Shown: one piece after another, positions 32,440 through 41,525 of the stretch
How positions within the stretch are numbered: the stretch's first letter is position 1
Layout of the letters: every line of letters starts with the position of its first letter
NCBI GenBank assembly: GCA_905479805.1
Contig: CAJQNY010000124.1
Coordinates: 1-54,628, forward strand
DNA length: 54,628 nucleotides
From: an uncultured Arenicella sp.
GTDB taxonomy: Bacteria > Pseudomonadota > Gammaproteobacteria > Arenicellales > Arenicellaceae
Direction of reading: 5' to 3'
Position numbers and translations under genes: made by a program
Notes under the pieces: model-generated
Told to the model about the DNA's origin: nothing
What the model saw: only the letters and a program-made list of their open reading frames with translations
The model's database searches: none

Positions 32440-32862
32440 ATGCTACAAGAATTTAAAGATTTCGCCATGAAGGGCAACTTCGTCGACATGGCCGTAGGTA
32501 TCGTTATCGGTGCTGCATTCGGCACTATCGTCAAATCTTTCGTCGATGACATAATTATGCCAGTCGTAGGTGCATTCACCGGTGGCGTGGATTTTGGTAA
32601 TATGTTTTATGTACTTAAAGAAGGTGCAGAAGGCGTTTCATATTCCACTGTTGCCGCCGCCAAGGAAGCGGGTGCTGTAACTATCAACTATGGTTTATTC
32701 ATCAATGCAATCCTTACATTTGCAATTGTGGCATTCGCGCTATTTATGGTAATTAAGGGCATGAATGCAGCCAAAGCGGCTGAAGAAGAAGCTGAAGAGG
32801 AAGCTGGGCCATCTGCGGAAGTCGAATTGCTGACACAGATCCGCGACTCATTAGCAAAATAG
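32440..32862 (+). CDS. mscL: large-conductance mechanosensitive channel MscL
   Basis: A 140-residue inner-membrane channel that opens under hypo-osmotic tension. The N-terminal amphipathic helix and TM1 are conserved (FAMKGNFVDMAVGIVIGAAFG), the periplasmic loop follows, and TM2 is FINAILTFAIVAFALFMVIKG. The C-terminal helix ends with a charged bundle. A TGGAG ribosome-binding site lies 8 nt before the ATG. A strong terminator follows, so the gene is probably monocistronic. Confidence 0.97.
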   Translation: MLQEFKDFAMKGNFVDMAVGIVIGAAFGTIVKSFVDDIIMPVVGAFTGGVDFGNMFYVLKEGAEGVSYSTVAAAKEAGAVTINYGLFINAILTFAIVAFALFMVIKGMNAAKAAEEEAEEEAGPSAEVELLTQIRDSLAK

Positions 32863-32883
32863 TAGAATTTCGAAATTAAAAAG

Positions 32884-32911
32884 AGCCGTGCATCACGCGC
32901 GGCTTTTTTTT
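32884..32911 (+). terminator. intrinsic terminator after mscL
   Basis: AGCCGTGC pairs with GCGCGGCT around ATCAC, with one G-U pair, followed by a run of eight T counting the stem end. Confidence 0.88.
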
Positions 32912-32933
32912 AACTAACTTTTAGCATTCACAA

Positions 32934-33722
32934 TTATTCTGATTGCCTATTAGCCAGCCCCTCGTCTGCCATCAGATTCCCAATTTGATTTGTTTCCAAA
33001 ATTTCAAACCCTCGGTTTGCCATCGCGATAGCAGAGCTTACATCGTCCAAATTGTAAATTGCCCACTGCCAATCGCCTTGCCAAATATCGTCATTCTTCT
33101 TCGGCAATGACTCTTTATCACAAAACATATAGTTCGGGTTGAGATCCCTCAATACAGCTTCATTTGCGCTATTCCATTTAGGCAATACCCATCCAACCTG
33201 CATAGCCGATATTTCACGCGTGTACCTCACCACCTCGTCATTAAACGAAATAATCACGCACTGTGATTCGACTCCCGCGTCGAGAATGCGGCGATACGTT
33301 TGATCGACAAATTCCGTCAAACCAAACCGATCAATCGACTCCTGTTTGATTTCCATGAAAACAGTGACGTCGCTGTGGTGCTTCATCCATTTCGTAAACT
33401 TACGCAAAGTGGTGAATTTATTGTTAGCGAACTCTTCTCCATACCTATCAGGATATGAGGCTCTTAACGTTTTAATCTGTTTAGACTTCGTGTCGCGAAT
33501 ATCCAAGTCCACACCCGACATTCTTTTTAGGTTGGCATCATGGTGTACAAAAGGCACTCGATCGGCACTCAACTGCAGATCTAATTCCATATACTTAGCT
33601 CCATGCTCATAAGCTTCCTTATAAGCCAGAAGAGTATTCTCGGGGTATTGTCCAGAATATCCTCGATGAGCAATCAGTACGGGCGCGGGGCCAATTAATT
33701 TCACTTCACTATTAACCTTCAA
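32934..33722 (-). CDS. glycerophosphodiester phosphodiesterase
   Basis: A 262-residue GDPD enzyme that releases glycerol-3-phosphate from glycerophosphodiesters. Catalytic features are intact: IAHRGYSGQYPENT, metal-binding Glu and Asp in YMELDLQLSAD, and the second His in PFVHHDANLKR. No signal peptide is present, so it is cytoplasmic (UgpQ-like). The start codon is TTG at 33722, decided by an excellent AGGAGGT Shine-Dalgarno; the next ATG would delete the catalytic core. It is divergent from srkA. Confidence 0.94.
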   Translation of the reverse strand: MKVNSEVKLIGPAPVLIAHRGYSGQYPENTLLAYKEAYEHGAKYMELDLQLSADRVPFVHHDANLKRMSGVDLDIRDTKSKQIKTLRASYPDRYGEEFANNKFTTLRKFTKWMKHHSDVTVFMEIKQESIDRFGLTEFVDQTYRRILDAGVESQCVIISFNDEVVRYTREISAMQVGWVLPKWNSANEAVLRDLNPNYMFCDKESLPKKNDDIWQGDWQWAIYNLDDVSSAIAMANRGFEILETNQIGNLMADEGLANRQSE

Positions 33723-33727
33723 CGATT

Positions 33728-33734
33728 ACCTCCT
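33728..33734 (-). promoter_or_regulatory. strong Shine-Dalgarno that supports a TTG start
   Basis: AGGAGGT on the minus strand lies 5 nt before the TTG at 33722. A near-perfect ribosome-binding site in front of a weak start codon supports this non-ATG start for the GDPD gene. Confidence 0.8.
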
Positions 33735-33928
33735 ATCACTTGTCAGAAAATACGGTTCATACCTTGACGTTGGTGAGCTCCATGTTACACCACCTCTGGG
33801 TATCCACATGTTAGACTGCGCCACAGACTAACGCCAGCATGGTTTAATCATCGCATAGTTGTGATTTACAAAACACCATATAGACGCATCCAAGACCGGC
33901 TCATTTAGACTTCCGAGAACACTTTATT

Positions 33929-34921
33929 GTGACTGAACTACTAGACCAAGCATACGCAACGCTATCACCAGACGATGTATTGAACAGCGTTGAAGAGTTT
34001 GGCTTTAAGTGTGACGGCCGATTGATGGCCCTCAATAGCTATGAAAATAGGGTATATCGAATTGGCTTAGACGATGGAAGCAATATCGTTGCCAAATTCT
34101 ATCGTCCGGAACGCTGGACTGACCAGCAGATTCTTGAAGAACATACCTATACTCTGGATTTGGCTGAATTGGAAATACCGGTGATCGCACCAATGATAAT
34201 CGCCAAACAGTCGCTCTTGCACCAGGGCCCGTATCGATTAGCAATATTTGAGAATAGAGGCGGTAGAGCCTTGGATCTAGAAGACCATGACCAGCTTGAA
34301 CAGATAGGAAGATTCCTTGGGCGTATCCATCAGGTAGGAAAATTGGAATCTTTCGCTACCAGGCCTGAGCTCAATATTCAAACCTTTGGCTGGGACCCGC
34401 GTCAATTTGTACTGGACAGCAATTTTATTCCCAATGATCTTTTGGACGCCTATAAAAGCTTGACCGAACAATTACTCATTGAAGCACAAGCTTGCTACGA
34501 GCGAGCTGGCGATGTTGCACTGATTCGCTGCCATGGTGATTGTCACCCCAGTAACTTTTTGTGGGCCGGTGAAGGGCCACATATAGTCGACTTCGATGAT
34601 GCAAGGATGGCTCCGGCGGTTCAAGACCTGTGGATGTTTTTAGCCGGTGATCGACCTGAAATGACAGTAAGTCTGGATGCAGTATTAAGTGGCTATACTG
34701 AATTTTGCGATTTTGATGCTCGCCAATTACACTTGGTTGAAGCTTTGCGAACACTCCGGTTAATCCATTACTATGGCTGGCTTGCTAAGCGCTGGCATGA
34801 CCCGGCTTTCAAAATGGCATTCCCGTGGTTCAACTCTCAACGCTGCTGGGAAGGTCACATTTTAAGTCTGCGAGAACAAGCCGCGTTATTGCATGAGCCA
34901 GCGCTGCAATGGTTTGGATAA
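33929..34921 (+). CDS. srkA: stress-response Ser/Thr kinase SrkA (YihE/RdoA)
   Basis: A 330-residue aminoglycoside-phosphotransferase-fold protein kinase. Family motifs are YENRVYRIGLDDG with the ATP Lys in IVAKFYRP, the catalytic loop RCHGDCHPSNFLW, and the metal Asp in HIVDFDDARMAPAVQDLW. E. coli SrkA counters stress-induced death linked to MazEF and the Cpx response. The start is GTG. It is divergent from the GDPD gene and followed by two convergent unknown membrane-protein genes. Confidence 0.93.
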   Translation: MTELLDQAYATLSPDDVLNSVEEFGFKCDGRLMALNSYENRVYRIGLDDGSNIVAKFYRPERWTDQQILEEHTYTLDLAELEIPVIAPMIIAKQSLLHQGPYRLAIFENRGGRALDLEDHDQLEQIGRFLGRIHQVGKLESFATRPELNIQTFGWDPRQFVLDSNFIPNDLLDAYKSLTEQLLIEAQACYERAGDVALIRCHGDCHPSNFLWAGEGPHIVDFDDARMAPAVQDLWMFLAGDRPEMTVSLDAVLSGYTEFCDFDARQLHLVEALRTLRLIHYYGWLAKRWHDPAFKMAFPWFNSQRCWEGHILSLREQAALLHEPALQWFG

Positions 34922-34943
34922 AATCATTGTTTGCTTACTTTTT

Positions 34944-35432
34944 TCAATACTCCAAAATTGCTAAGCTAGTTCGGCCGTCATCTTTTGCTACAGAGTAAGA
35001 TCGACCCAATAAATCGAACACCGATCCTGATGACGGATCGACAAACCCACCCACCCATGGAACGCTCTCTGGAATTTGTGGTGGAGCCCTTAGGGTGTAG
35101 CTGAGATCAAGCCCAGCGTACACTGACTGTGCCAGTAAAACACATACTGGAGTAGAAGCGCTGCAGCCGCCTTGTGGGTCTCGGACGTGGTGGGTTATCT
35201 CCTTAAGTATTTTCCTTTGCGTATTATCTAATCGAGTCACCCATACCCTTGTGCTTGAGTGACGCCGCATCGCGGTTGTCCCAAGTCCAACTTCAGCAAA
35301 CATATCATTGGTAGAGCTTGAAAGCGCTTCTTTTTGATAATTGATTCCGCTGCCGAGCACAAACGCAAAGGCCAACACAATTAACCCCAGCATCATAAGA
35401 ACCAGACCACGCAGTTGACCCTTAGACATCAA
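34944..35432 (-). CDS. membrane-anchored protein of unknown function
   Basis: A 162-residue protein I do not recognise. One N-terminal membrane segment is visible (GLVLMMLGLIVLAFAFVLGSG, residues 9-29). The rest is probably periplasmic and contains two cysteines (GGCSASTPVC) that could form a disulfide. It starts 1 bp after the stop of the other unknown gene (35434-35922), so the two form an operon. No catalytic motif is apparent. Confidence 0.75.
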   Translation of the reverse strand: MMSKGQLRGLVLMMLGLIVLAFAFVLGSGINYQKEALSSSTNDMFAEVGLGTTAMRRHSSTRVWVTRLDNTQRKILKEITHHVRDPQGGCSASTPVCVLLAQSVYAGLDLSYTLRAPPQIPESVPWVGGFVDPSSGSVFDLLGRSYSVAKDDGRTSLAILEY

Positions 35433-35433
35433 A

Positions 35434-35922
35434 TCACAGCGCTTTGACGCTCAATACATCTACCTTCCACTGCAAATCACCCTGAGCATCTCTTACCGAG
35501 GCGAAGGCTAAATTATCCTTCATCCAAACTGTCTCACCAATATCTATATCAACCACATGATCTCTATCCACGGTTTGCTTCAAATCACAGTCCGCTTGCT
35601 TGCACAGCATTACTGAAAATCTTAAATTCATACGTTTTACGACAGCGGTTGTCGACTGATTTTTAAAACAATATTCAATATCGAAGTTATCACGATAACT
35701 GCGCTTAGCCTTGATCCCGCACGCCACAATATCTGTATCTTGAATTCGACCAGCACGAGGTGCCTTCGAGTACCCTTCAAACCAGAGTCCAGCAAGGACG
35801 AACAATCCGAGGGCCACGATGCAGCCTCGCTTTCTTGTTTTACTCAAACCTGAAAACAACAAAATCCACACTACAAGCACTACCGCCGCGCCGATCAATA
35901 TTCTAATCATAGTGTGCTTCAA
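35434..35922 (-). CDS. membrane protein of unknown function
   Basis: A 162-residue protein I do not recognise. Two hydrophobic segments occur at the N-terminus (ILIGAAVVLVVWILLFSG and GCIVALGLFVLAGLWF), followed by a soluble domain of about 110 residues with five cysteines, including CKQADC. The soluble part contains IEYCFKNQSTTAV and a KDNLAFASV strand pattern, suggesting a beta-sandwich domain. A second Met at residue 5 is an alternative start. It is first in a two-gene unit with the gene at 34944-35432 and is divergent from the gspE-like gene. Confidence 0.75.
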   Translation of the reverse strand: MKHTMIRILIGAAVVLVVWILLFSGLSKTRKRGCIVALGLFVLAGLWFEGYSKAPRAGRIQDTDIVACGIKAKRSYRDNFDIEYCFKNQSTTAVVKRMNLRFSVMLCKQADCDLKQTVDRDHVVDIDIGETVWMKDNLAFASVRDAQGDLQWKVDVLSVKAL

Positions 35923-36044
35923 CCTTTCCAGTTATTTTTAATCGCATAATCTGCTGGTATCATAACATTCCATGTCTTAACATCTTGATCTAATAGTAAC
36001 CTCTGTGACCATGACCAACTCAAACTGGGTTCTCTGAAATATCC

Positions 36045-37796
36045 ATGACCATTGAAAAATTCACCAGCAAGGCGATTCTCAAAGCGCTTTTTAAGGATCA
36101 GGAAATCAGTGCGGCGGAAGCACGACGAATTGACGCCAACCTATTGGGCTCAGATAAGGCTATTAATCCACTAATCGCCATTGCTCGCAACTTACCAACC
36201 AATGTCAAAACTGAACTTAAGATCAGCTTGGACGAGTTGTGTGAATGGACCGCTAAACAATGCGGCCTCAGCTACTACCATATCGACCCTTTAAGTATCG
36301 ATATCGGGCATGTTACCAGTGTTGTAGCGCCAGAATATGCACGCCAAAATGGTTTGTTGCCAATAGAAAGCACTGATGAAAAGGTGACTTTCGCAGTTAA
36401 AAATCCAATTGATCAATCATGGAAAGACAGTCTTGCCAAGATACTTCGCAAGGAGATAAGCCTTGTCTATGCCAACCCCGTCGAAATAGATCGTTATGTA
36501 AACGAATTCTATAGCCTAGCAAAATCAATCGGGCTATCACGAGTATCTGATGTGGGTACTGGGGTTAACCTGCAAAAAAACCTTGAACAACTTGTAGATC
36601 TCGGTCGGCGCGGCCAACTAGATGCAGAAGATCACCACATTGTACAGGTGGTAGACTGGCTGCTTCAATACGCTTTTGAACAGCGCGCAAGCGATATCCA
36701 TTTAGAGCCCAGAAAAAATCAAGGTGAGATGCGCTTTAGGATAGATGGCGTCTTACATTATGCCTACCAAGTCCCACCCAATGTATTATTGGCCATAATA
36801 GGGCGATTAAAAACTTTGGGGCGAATGGATATTGCTGAAAAAAGACGCCCCCTAGACGGTCGCCTCAAAACTCGTACACCGGATGATAGGGAGATTGAGC
36901 TACGTCTTTCCACAATCCCTACGGCCATGGGTGAAAAAATGGTCATGCGGATCTTCGATCCTGAGGTTTTACAGCGTAGCTTCTCAGAACTAGGCTTAAA
37001 CAATAGAGAATTAGATATCTGGAACCGTCTGACGACCAATACTCATGGGATCGTACTGGTGACTGGCCCCACTGGCTCAGGTAAAACAACCACTCTTTAC
37101 TCTACCTTACGTAAATTAGCTTCCAGTGAAGTAAACGTCTGTACTATCGAAGATCCAGTTGAAATGGTAGAGCCCAGTTTCAACCAAATACAAGTACACA
37201 ACGCTATCGACTTGTCGTTTTCAGCGGGCGTTAAAGCATTGCTAAGACAAGATCCTGACATAATTATGATTGGCGAGATCAGAGATCTGGCGACTGCCGA
37301 AATGGCGATCCAAGCTTCTTTAACGGGTCATTTAGTTCTATCGACCCTTCATACAAACGATGCTCCTTCAGCCGTTACTCGATTAATGGAATTAGGGATT
37401 CCTGCGTATTTAATTAACGCGACGGTATTGGGGGTAATGGCACAACGCTTGGTAAGGACACTATGCCCACATTGTAAAGAATCAACAGAAATTGATGAGG
37501 CAGTCTGGTCAGAATTCATCCAAGGGTTTGAAGTGCCATTGAATGCCCCTGCAAAACCCATGGGTTGTATTGAATGCCGCCAAACTGGGTTTCTGGGTCG
37601 AGTAGGTCTTTATGAGATGTTGGAAATGACTGAATCCTTGAAATCCCAAGTGACCCCTGGGAACGACCTAACAGCTCTGCGCAAACAGTCCACCAAAGAA
37701 GGGTTACAGACATTGCGTATTAGCGGAGCCAAAAAAGTCGCCGCGGGTATCACGACTATAGAGGAAGTATTACGTGTTACTCCAACAGTCTATTAA
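36045..37796 (+). CDS. GspE/PulE-family type II secretion or type IV pilus assembly ATPase
   Basis: A 583-residue secretion ATPase. An N-terminal MshEN-like domain (to about residue 160) precedes the ATPase core. Core motifs are ASDIHLEP, Walker A GPTGSGKTTTLYST, the Asp box IEDPVE, Walker B PDIIMIGEIRD and the His box LSTLHTNDAPSAV. The zinc tetracysteine motif is complete (LCPHCKE and GCIECRQTG), as in GspE. No other secretin, pilin or platform-protein gene lies nearby, so it is an orphan here. It may serve a system encoded elsewhere, or an MshE-like c-di-GMP-responsive pilus. mtgA follows after 30 bp on the same strand. Confidence 0.92.
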   Translation: MTIEKFTSKAILKALFKDQEISAAEARRIDANLLGSDKAINPLIAIARNLPTNVKTELKISLDELCEWTAKQCGLSYYHIDPLSIDIGHVTSVVAPEYARQNGLLPIESTDEKVTFAVKNPIDQSWKDSLAKILRKEISLVYANPVEIDRYVNEFYSLAKSIGLSRVSDVGTGVNLQKNLEQLVDLGRRGQLDAEDHHIVQVVDWLLQYAFEQRASDIHLEPRKNQGEMRFRIDGVLHYAYQVPPNVLLAIIGRLKTLGRMDIAEKRRPLDGRLKTRTPDDREIELRLSTIPTAMGEKMVMRIFDPEVLQRSFSELGLNNRELDIWNRLTTNTHGIVLVTGPTGSGKTTTLYSTLRKLASSEVNVCTIEDPVEMVEPSFNQIQVHNAIDLSFSAGVKALLRQDPDIIMIGEIRDLATAEMAIQASLTGHLVLSTLHTNDAPSAVTRLMELGIPAYLINATVLGVMAQRLVRTLCPHCKESTEIDEAVWSEFIQGFEVPLNAPAKPMGCIECRQTGFLGRVGLYEMLEMTESLKSQVTPGNDLTALRKQSTKEGLQTLRISGAKKVAAGITTIEEVLRVTPTVY

Positions 37797-37826
37797 CTCA
37801 GCACTCATTAAATTTAAAGCCAGGTT

Positions 37827-38606
37827 ATGCGCGATTTGATGAGGCCCGGACGAAGACGTCCACCGCGTTCAGAACGAAACCAACTTCGCCAAGCCGCGAA
37901 GCAGGGTAAGCGCCGACGAGGAAGAAAGAAGCATACTTTTAGTCTAACTCGTTGGTTGCTCAAACTAATTATATTTGTTTGTTTGATTTCAGCTTTGCCA
38001 ATGGTCGCATTGCGTTATATTGACCCACCCACAAGTAGTTTTATTGAACTTAATAAATTAAATAACAATAAGAACATCAAGCACATCTGGGTTGATATCG
38101 AAGACGTCTCAGCCTATTTTCCAGTCGCTGTGATTGCTTCCGAAGATCAACAATTTCCGCACCATTTTGGGTTTGATCTCAAACAAATAATGTTAGTTCT
38201 TTCCGAAAAAGACAAGGGCTTGTCTCGAGGCGCCAGTACCATCACTCAACAAACGGTGAAGAATTTATTTCTATGGCCAGGACGAAACTTGGTACGTAAA
38301 GGGATAGAAGCATGGCTTGCGTTATGGATGGAAGTGATCGTCCCGAAGAAACGCATTTTAGAGTTGTATGTGAATTTCGCTCAATTTGGCACTTCAGTAT
38401 TTGGCGTCGGCGCAGCCAGCCAGCATTATTTCAAGGTCCATGCCCGTGAATTAAACCCTCACCAATCGGCATTGATTGCAGCAAGTTTGCCAACCCCTTC
38501 TAGATCTAATCCCGCCAAGCCATCGGAGTACTTGGAACAACGTGCTGCTTTTATTCAAGATCAAATGCCGAGAATAGGCGGGCGACGCCTTATTTCGGAG
38601 TTGTGA
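37827..38606 (+). CDS. mtgA: monofunctional peptidoglycan transglycosylase MtgA
   Basis: A 259-residue glycosyltransferase-51 enzyme that polymerises lipid II into glycan strands. A very basic cytoplasmic N-terminus (RRRPPRSERNQLRQ and KRRRGRKK) precedes one membrane segment (LIIFVCLISALPMVAL). The catalytic Glu is in ASEDQQFPHHFGFD, followed by RGASTITQQTVKNLFL and KRILELYVNFAQFG. No transpeptidase domain follows, so it is not a class A PBP. It lies 30 bp downstream of the gspE-like gene, with AGG before its ATG, so co-expression is likely. Confidence 0.96.
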   Translation: MRDLMRPGRRRPPRSERNQLRQAAKQGKRRRGRKKHTFSLTRWLLKLIIFVCLISALPMVALRYIDPPTSSFIELNKLNNNKNIKHIWVDIEDVSAYFPVAVIASEDQQFPHHFGFDLKQIMLVLSEKDKGLSRGASTITQQTVKNLFLWPGRNLVRKGIEAWLALWMEVIVPKKRILELYVNFAQFGTSVFGVGAASQHYFKVHARELNPHQSALIAASLPTPSRSNPAKPSEYLEQRAAFIQDQMPRIGGRRLISEL

Positions 38607-38717
38607 TCTTTCCGGCGTCTGTAGTCTAGATAATCCAGCTTCCAAAAGATCTAACTACGTGCGAACATGAGCTCCGATCCAGCCACTGAGCTAAGCATTT
38701 ATACAAGCTCCACTTAA

Positions 38718-39725
<1,008 letters not shown>

Positions 39726-39755
39726 GCGCGACAAGCTAAACGAAGAGGGTTAGAA

Positions 39756-40202
39756 ATGTCATTGCAGTATTTACACACTATGATAAGGGTCGGCGATTTA
39801 GATGCCGCCTTAGACTTTTTTTGCAACAAATTAGGACTCGTTGAAACGAGCCGTAAAGATGTAGAGAGTGCCCGGTTTACGCTTATCTTCTTGGCGGCTC
39901 CTGGTGATCTTAAAACGGTAGAACAGCATTCTGCACCACTACTCGAGCTGACTTACAACTGGGATGACAACCAGTATTCAGGAGGAAGAAATTTTGGGCA
40001 TTTAGCCTATCGTGTCGATGACATCTACCAGGCATGTGATGACCTCATGTCTGCCGGAGTCACGATTAATCGTCCACCGCGTGACGGATATATGGCCTTT
40101 ATTAAGTCACCCGATGGAATATCCGTAGAGCTTTTGCAAAAAGGGCCGCGCTTGGAACCTCAAGAACCTTGGTTGTCCATGGAAAACATAGGCACCTGGT
40201 AA
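39756..40202 (+). CDS. gloA: lactoylglutathione lyase (glyoxalase I)
   Basis: A 148-residue VOC-superfamily metalloenzyme that detoxifies methylglyoxal with glutathione. The four metal ligands are recognisable: His in YLHTMIRVGD, Glu in LELTYNW, His in FGHLAYRV and Glu in ISVELLQKG. The double beta-alpha-beta-beta-beta repeat is clear. The nickel type is expected from the short form. The last codons and stop (GGCACCTGGTAAA) are followed by a near-identical GGCACTTGGTAAA, a short duplication over the stop region. Confidence 0.94.
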   Translation: MSLQYLHTMIRVGDLDAALDFFCNKLGLVETSRKDVESARFTLIFLAAPGDLKTVEQHSAPLLELTYNWDDNQYSGGRNFGHLAYRVDDIYQACDDLMSAGVTINRPPRDGYMAFIKSPDGISVELLQKGPRLEPQEPWLSMENIGTW

Positions 40203-40219
40203 AGAAAGGCACTTGGTAA
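40189..40219. repeat. short tandem duplication over the gloA stop codon
   Basis: GGCACCTGGTAAA and GGCACTTGGTAAA (one mismatch) are repeated about 17 bp apart. The first copy encodes the gloA C-terminus Gly-Thr-Trp and stop; the second lies just after it. Confidence 0.6.
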
Positions 40220-40243
40220 ATTAGGCAAACCTAGGGGTTACTC

Positions 40244-40492
40244 TTGGAATTACTAGCAAATATCATTGGCATGTTCGGAACCGCTTTAGTCGTTGGCACC
40301 TATTTCATGCTACAACTTGATCATCTAGACGCCAAAGGACTCGCTTATAATGTATGTAATTTATTGGGCGCAATACTGTTGTTAATCAGTTTACTGGTGC
40401 ATTTCAATCTGGCCAGTTTTGTTATTGAGCTATTTTGGATCGCGGCATCTTTAGTAGGCCTTTACAGGTTTTATCAAAGAAGACGGAACTAA
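40244..40492 (+). CDS. small three-segment membrane protein, unknown
   Basis: An 82-residue integral membrane protein with about three hydrophobic segments (IIGMFGTALVVGTYFML, LAYNVCNLLGAILLLISLLV and FVIELFWIAASLVGLYRF). The pattern resembles the small CBU_0592-type family, but I am not certain. The start is TTG at 40244, supported by AGGGG 6 nt upstream; the first ATG (codon 9) would cut into the first membrane segment. It lies 41 bp after gloA. Its stop overlaps the stop of the convergent gene (CTAA). Confidence 0.78.
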   Translation: MELLANIIGMFGTALVVGTYFMLQLDHLDAKGLAYNVCNLLGAILLLISLLVHFNLASFVIELFWIAASLVGLYRFYQRRRN

Positions 40493-41154
40493 AAACGCGG
40501 CAGGACACCGAGCACAATTTCACCATCTTTAGTTTGCACCGATTCAATGCGCATCAACTTAATCGGTAAGGTTTCAGTGGATACTTTGTGTACTGGAACG
40601 CCCAACTGTCTTAGAAGAGAATTCGATAAGGGAATCGAGCCTATGCGTACGCTGATGTCCTCGCTAAATGCCAACTCCCCATTTTTCGCTATAGGTTTTC
40701 CTTGTACGGCTAAAAACACTTTTGATTTTCCAAGAAACGGTAATGCATCACGCAATTTCTCGATAGCTGCTTTCGCCTTTCTATCGGCATTGGCTGCTTT
40801 CTGTAAATCTATTACCGCACCTAATTCGATACCATTCGAACTTAGGCTTGCCTTAATACCATCGCTGACAGAAATCAATCGACGACCGTCTTTGCTGGAC
40901 TTTAGACTCGCCAATACTAAGGCATTGAACTCAGCTTCACTAAGCGTTAAGTGACCGCTCATTACTTGCGCAAATTTTTGCCCTAAAAACTTTGATGTCC
41001 CATGTTTTTGTATATCCTCACTAAGCTGTTCAACCACTCGATCGGATTGGGAATGCTCTGACGAGTGCCAGTCTGGCATGCTTTGACTGGAAAAAAACAA
41101 AAATACTAATAATGCTATTACCGTGACCAATAACAGGCCTATAAACTTAATCAT
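40489..41154 (-). CDS. membrane-anchored periplasmic protein of unknown function
   Basis: A 221-residue protein with one N-terminal membrane segment (FIGLLLVTVIALLVFLFF) and a soluble domain facing the periplasm. The soluble part has alternating strands and helices, for example LSEAEFNALVLASL and KVFLAVQGKPI, with the ending ESVQTKDGEIVLGVLP. The look is that of a lipid- or surface-binding beta fold similar to YpmS-like proteins, but that is a guess. It follows the 106-aa gene by 5 bp, so they form an operon. It converges on the small membrane-protein gene with overlapping stop codons. Confidence 0.75.
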   Translation of the reverse strand: MIKFIGLLLVTVIALLVFLFFSSQSMPDWHSSEHSQSDRVVEQLSEDIQKHGTSKFLGQKFAQVMSGHLTLSEAEFNALVLASLKSSKDGRRLISVSDGIKASLSSNGIELGAVIDLQKAANADRKAKAAIEKLRDALPFLGKSKVFLAVQGKPIAKNGELAFSEDISVRIGSIPLSNSLLRQLGVPVHKVSTETLPIKLMRIESVQTKDGEIVLGVLPRF

Positions 41155-41159
41155 TTAAT

Positions 41160-41480
41160 CTATCTCGATGCCGGTTGTTCTTTTATTCCATTACTAATCA
41201 GTTCAGCCTTCACTCCTTGTGGCGGCGTATCGCCATAATGCCATCGACCGTTGCTCAACCATTTATAAGTGGGGTTTTTGCTTTCCTTAAAGTCAGCTTC
41301 ACTACCTTGGGAGGTACTTGGGCTAGGAAGCAGGCTGTCAAACGAAGGCATTACAGGAAGATTTAAATTTGAAAGTGTCGGCAACCAATAAACTCCGGTC
41401 CGCAAATATGTTAGATAACTAGTTGCAGCAAAAATGATTATGCAAACCATCACACACTTAAGTAAGAATTTTAACGCCAC
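41160..41480 (-). CDS. DUF4124-like membrane-anchored small protein
   Basis: A 106-residue protein with one N-terminal membrane segment (FLLKCVMVCIIIFAATSYL). The C-terminal part reads PTYKWLSNGRWHYGDTPPQG, which resembles the YKW-x-D-x-G-x-x-HYSDTPP pattern of DUF4124. The function of that domain is not established. It is 5 bp upstream of the 221-aa gene. Confidence 0.7.
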   Translation of the reverse strand: MALKFLLKCVMVCIIIFAATSYLTYLRTGVYWLPTLSNLNLPVMPSFDSLLPSPSTSQGSEADFKESKNPTYKWLSNGRWHYGDTPPQGVKAELISNGIKEQPASR

Positions 41481-41525
41481 AATATTCTATCAATTAGTAT
41501 TTAACGAAAGTCTCATTGATAGGGC

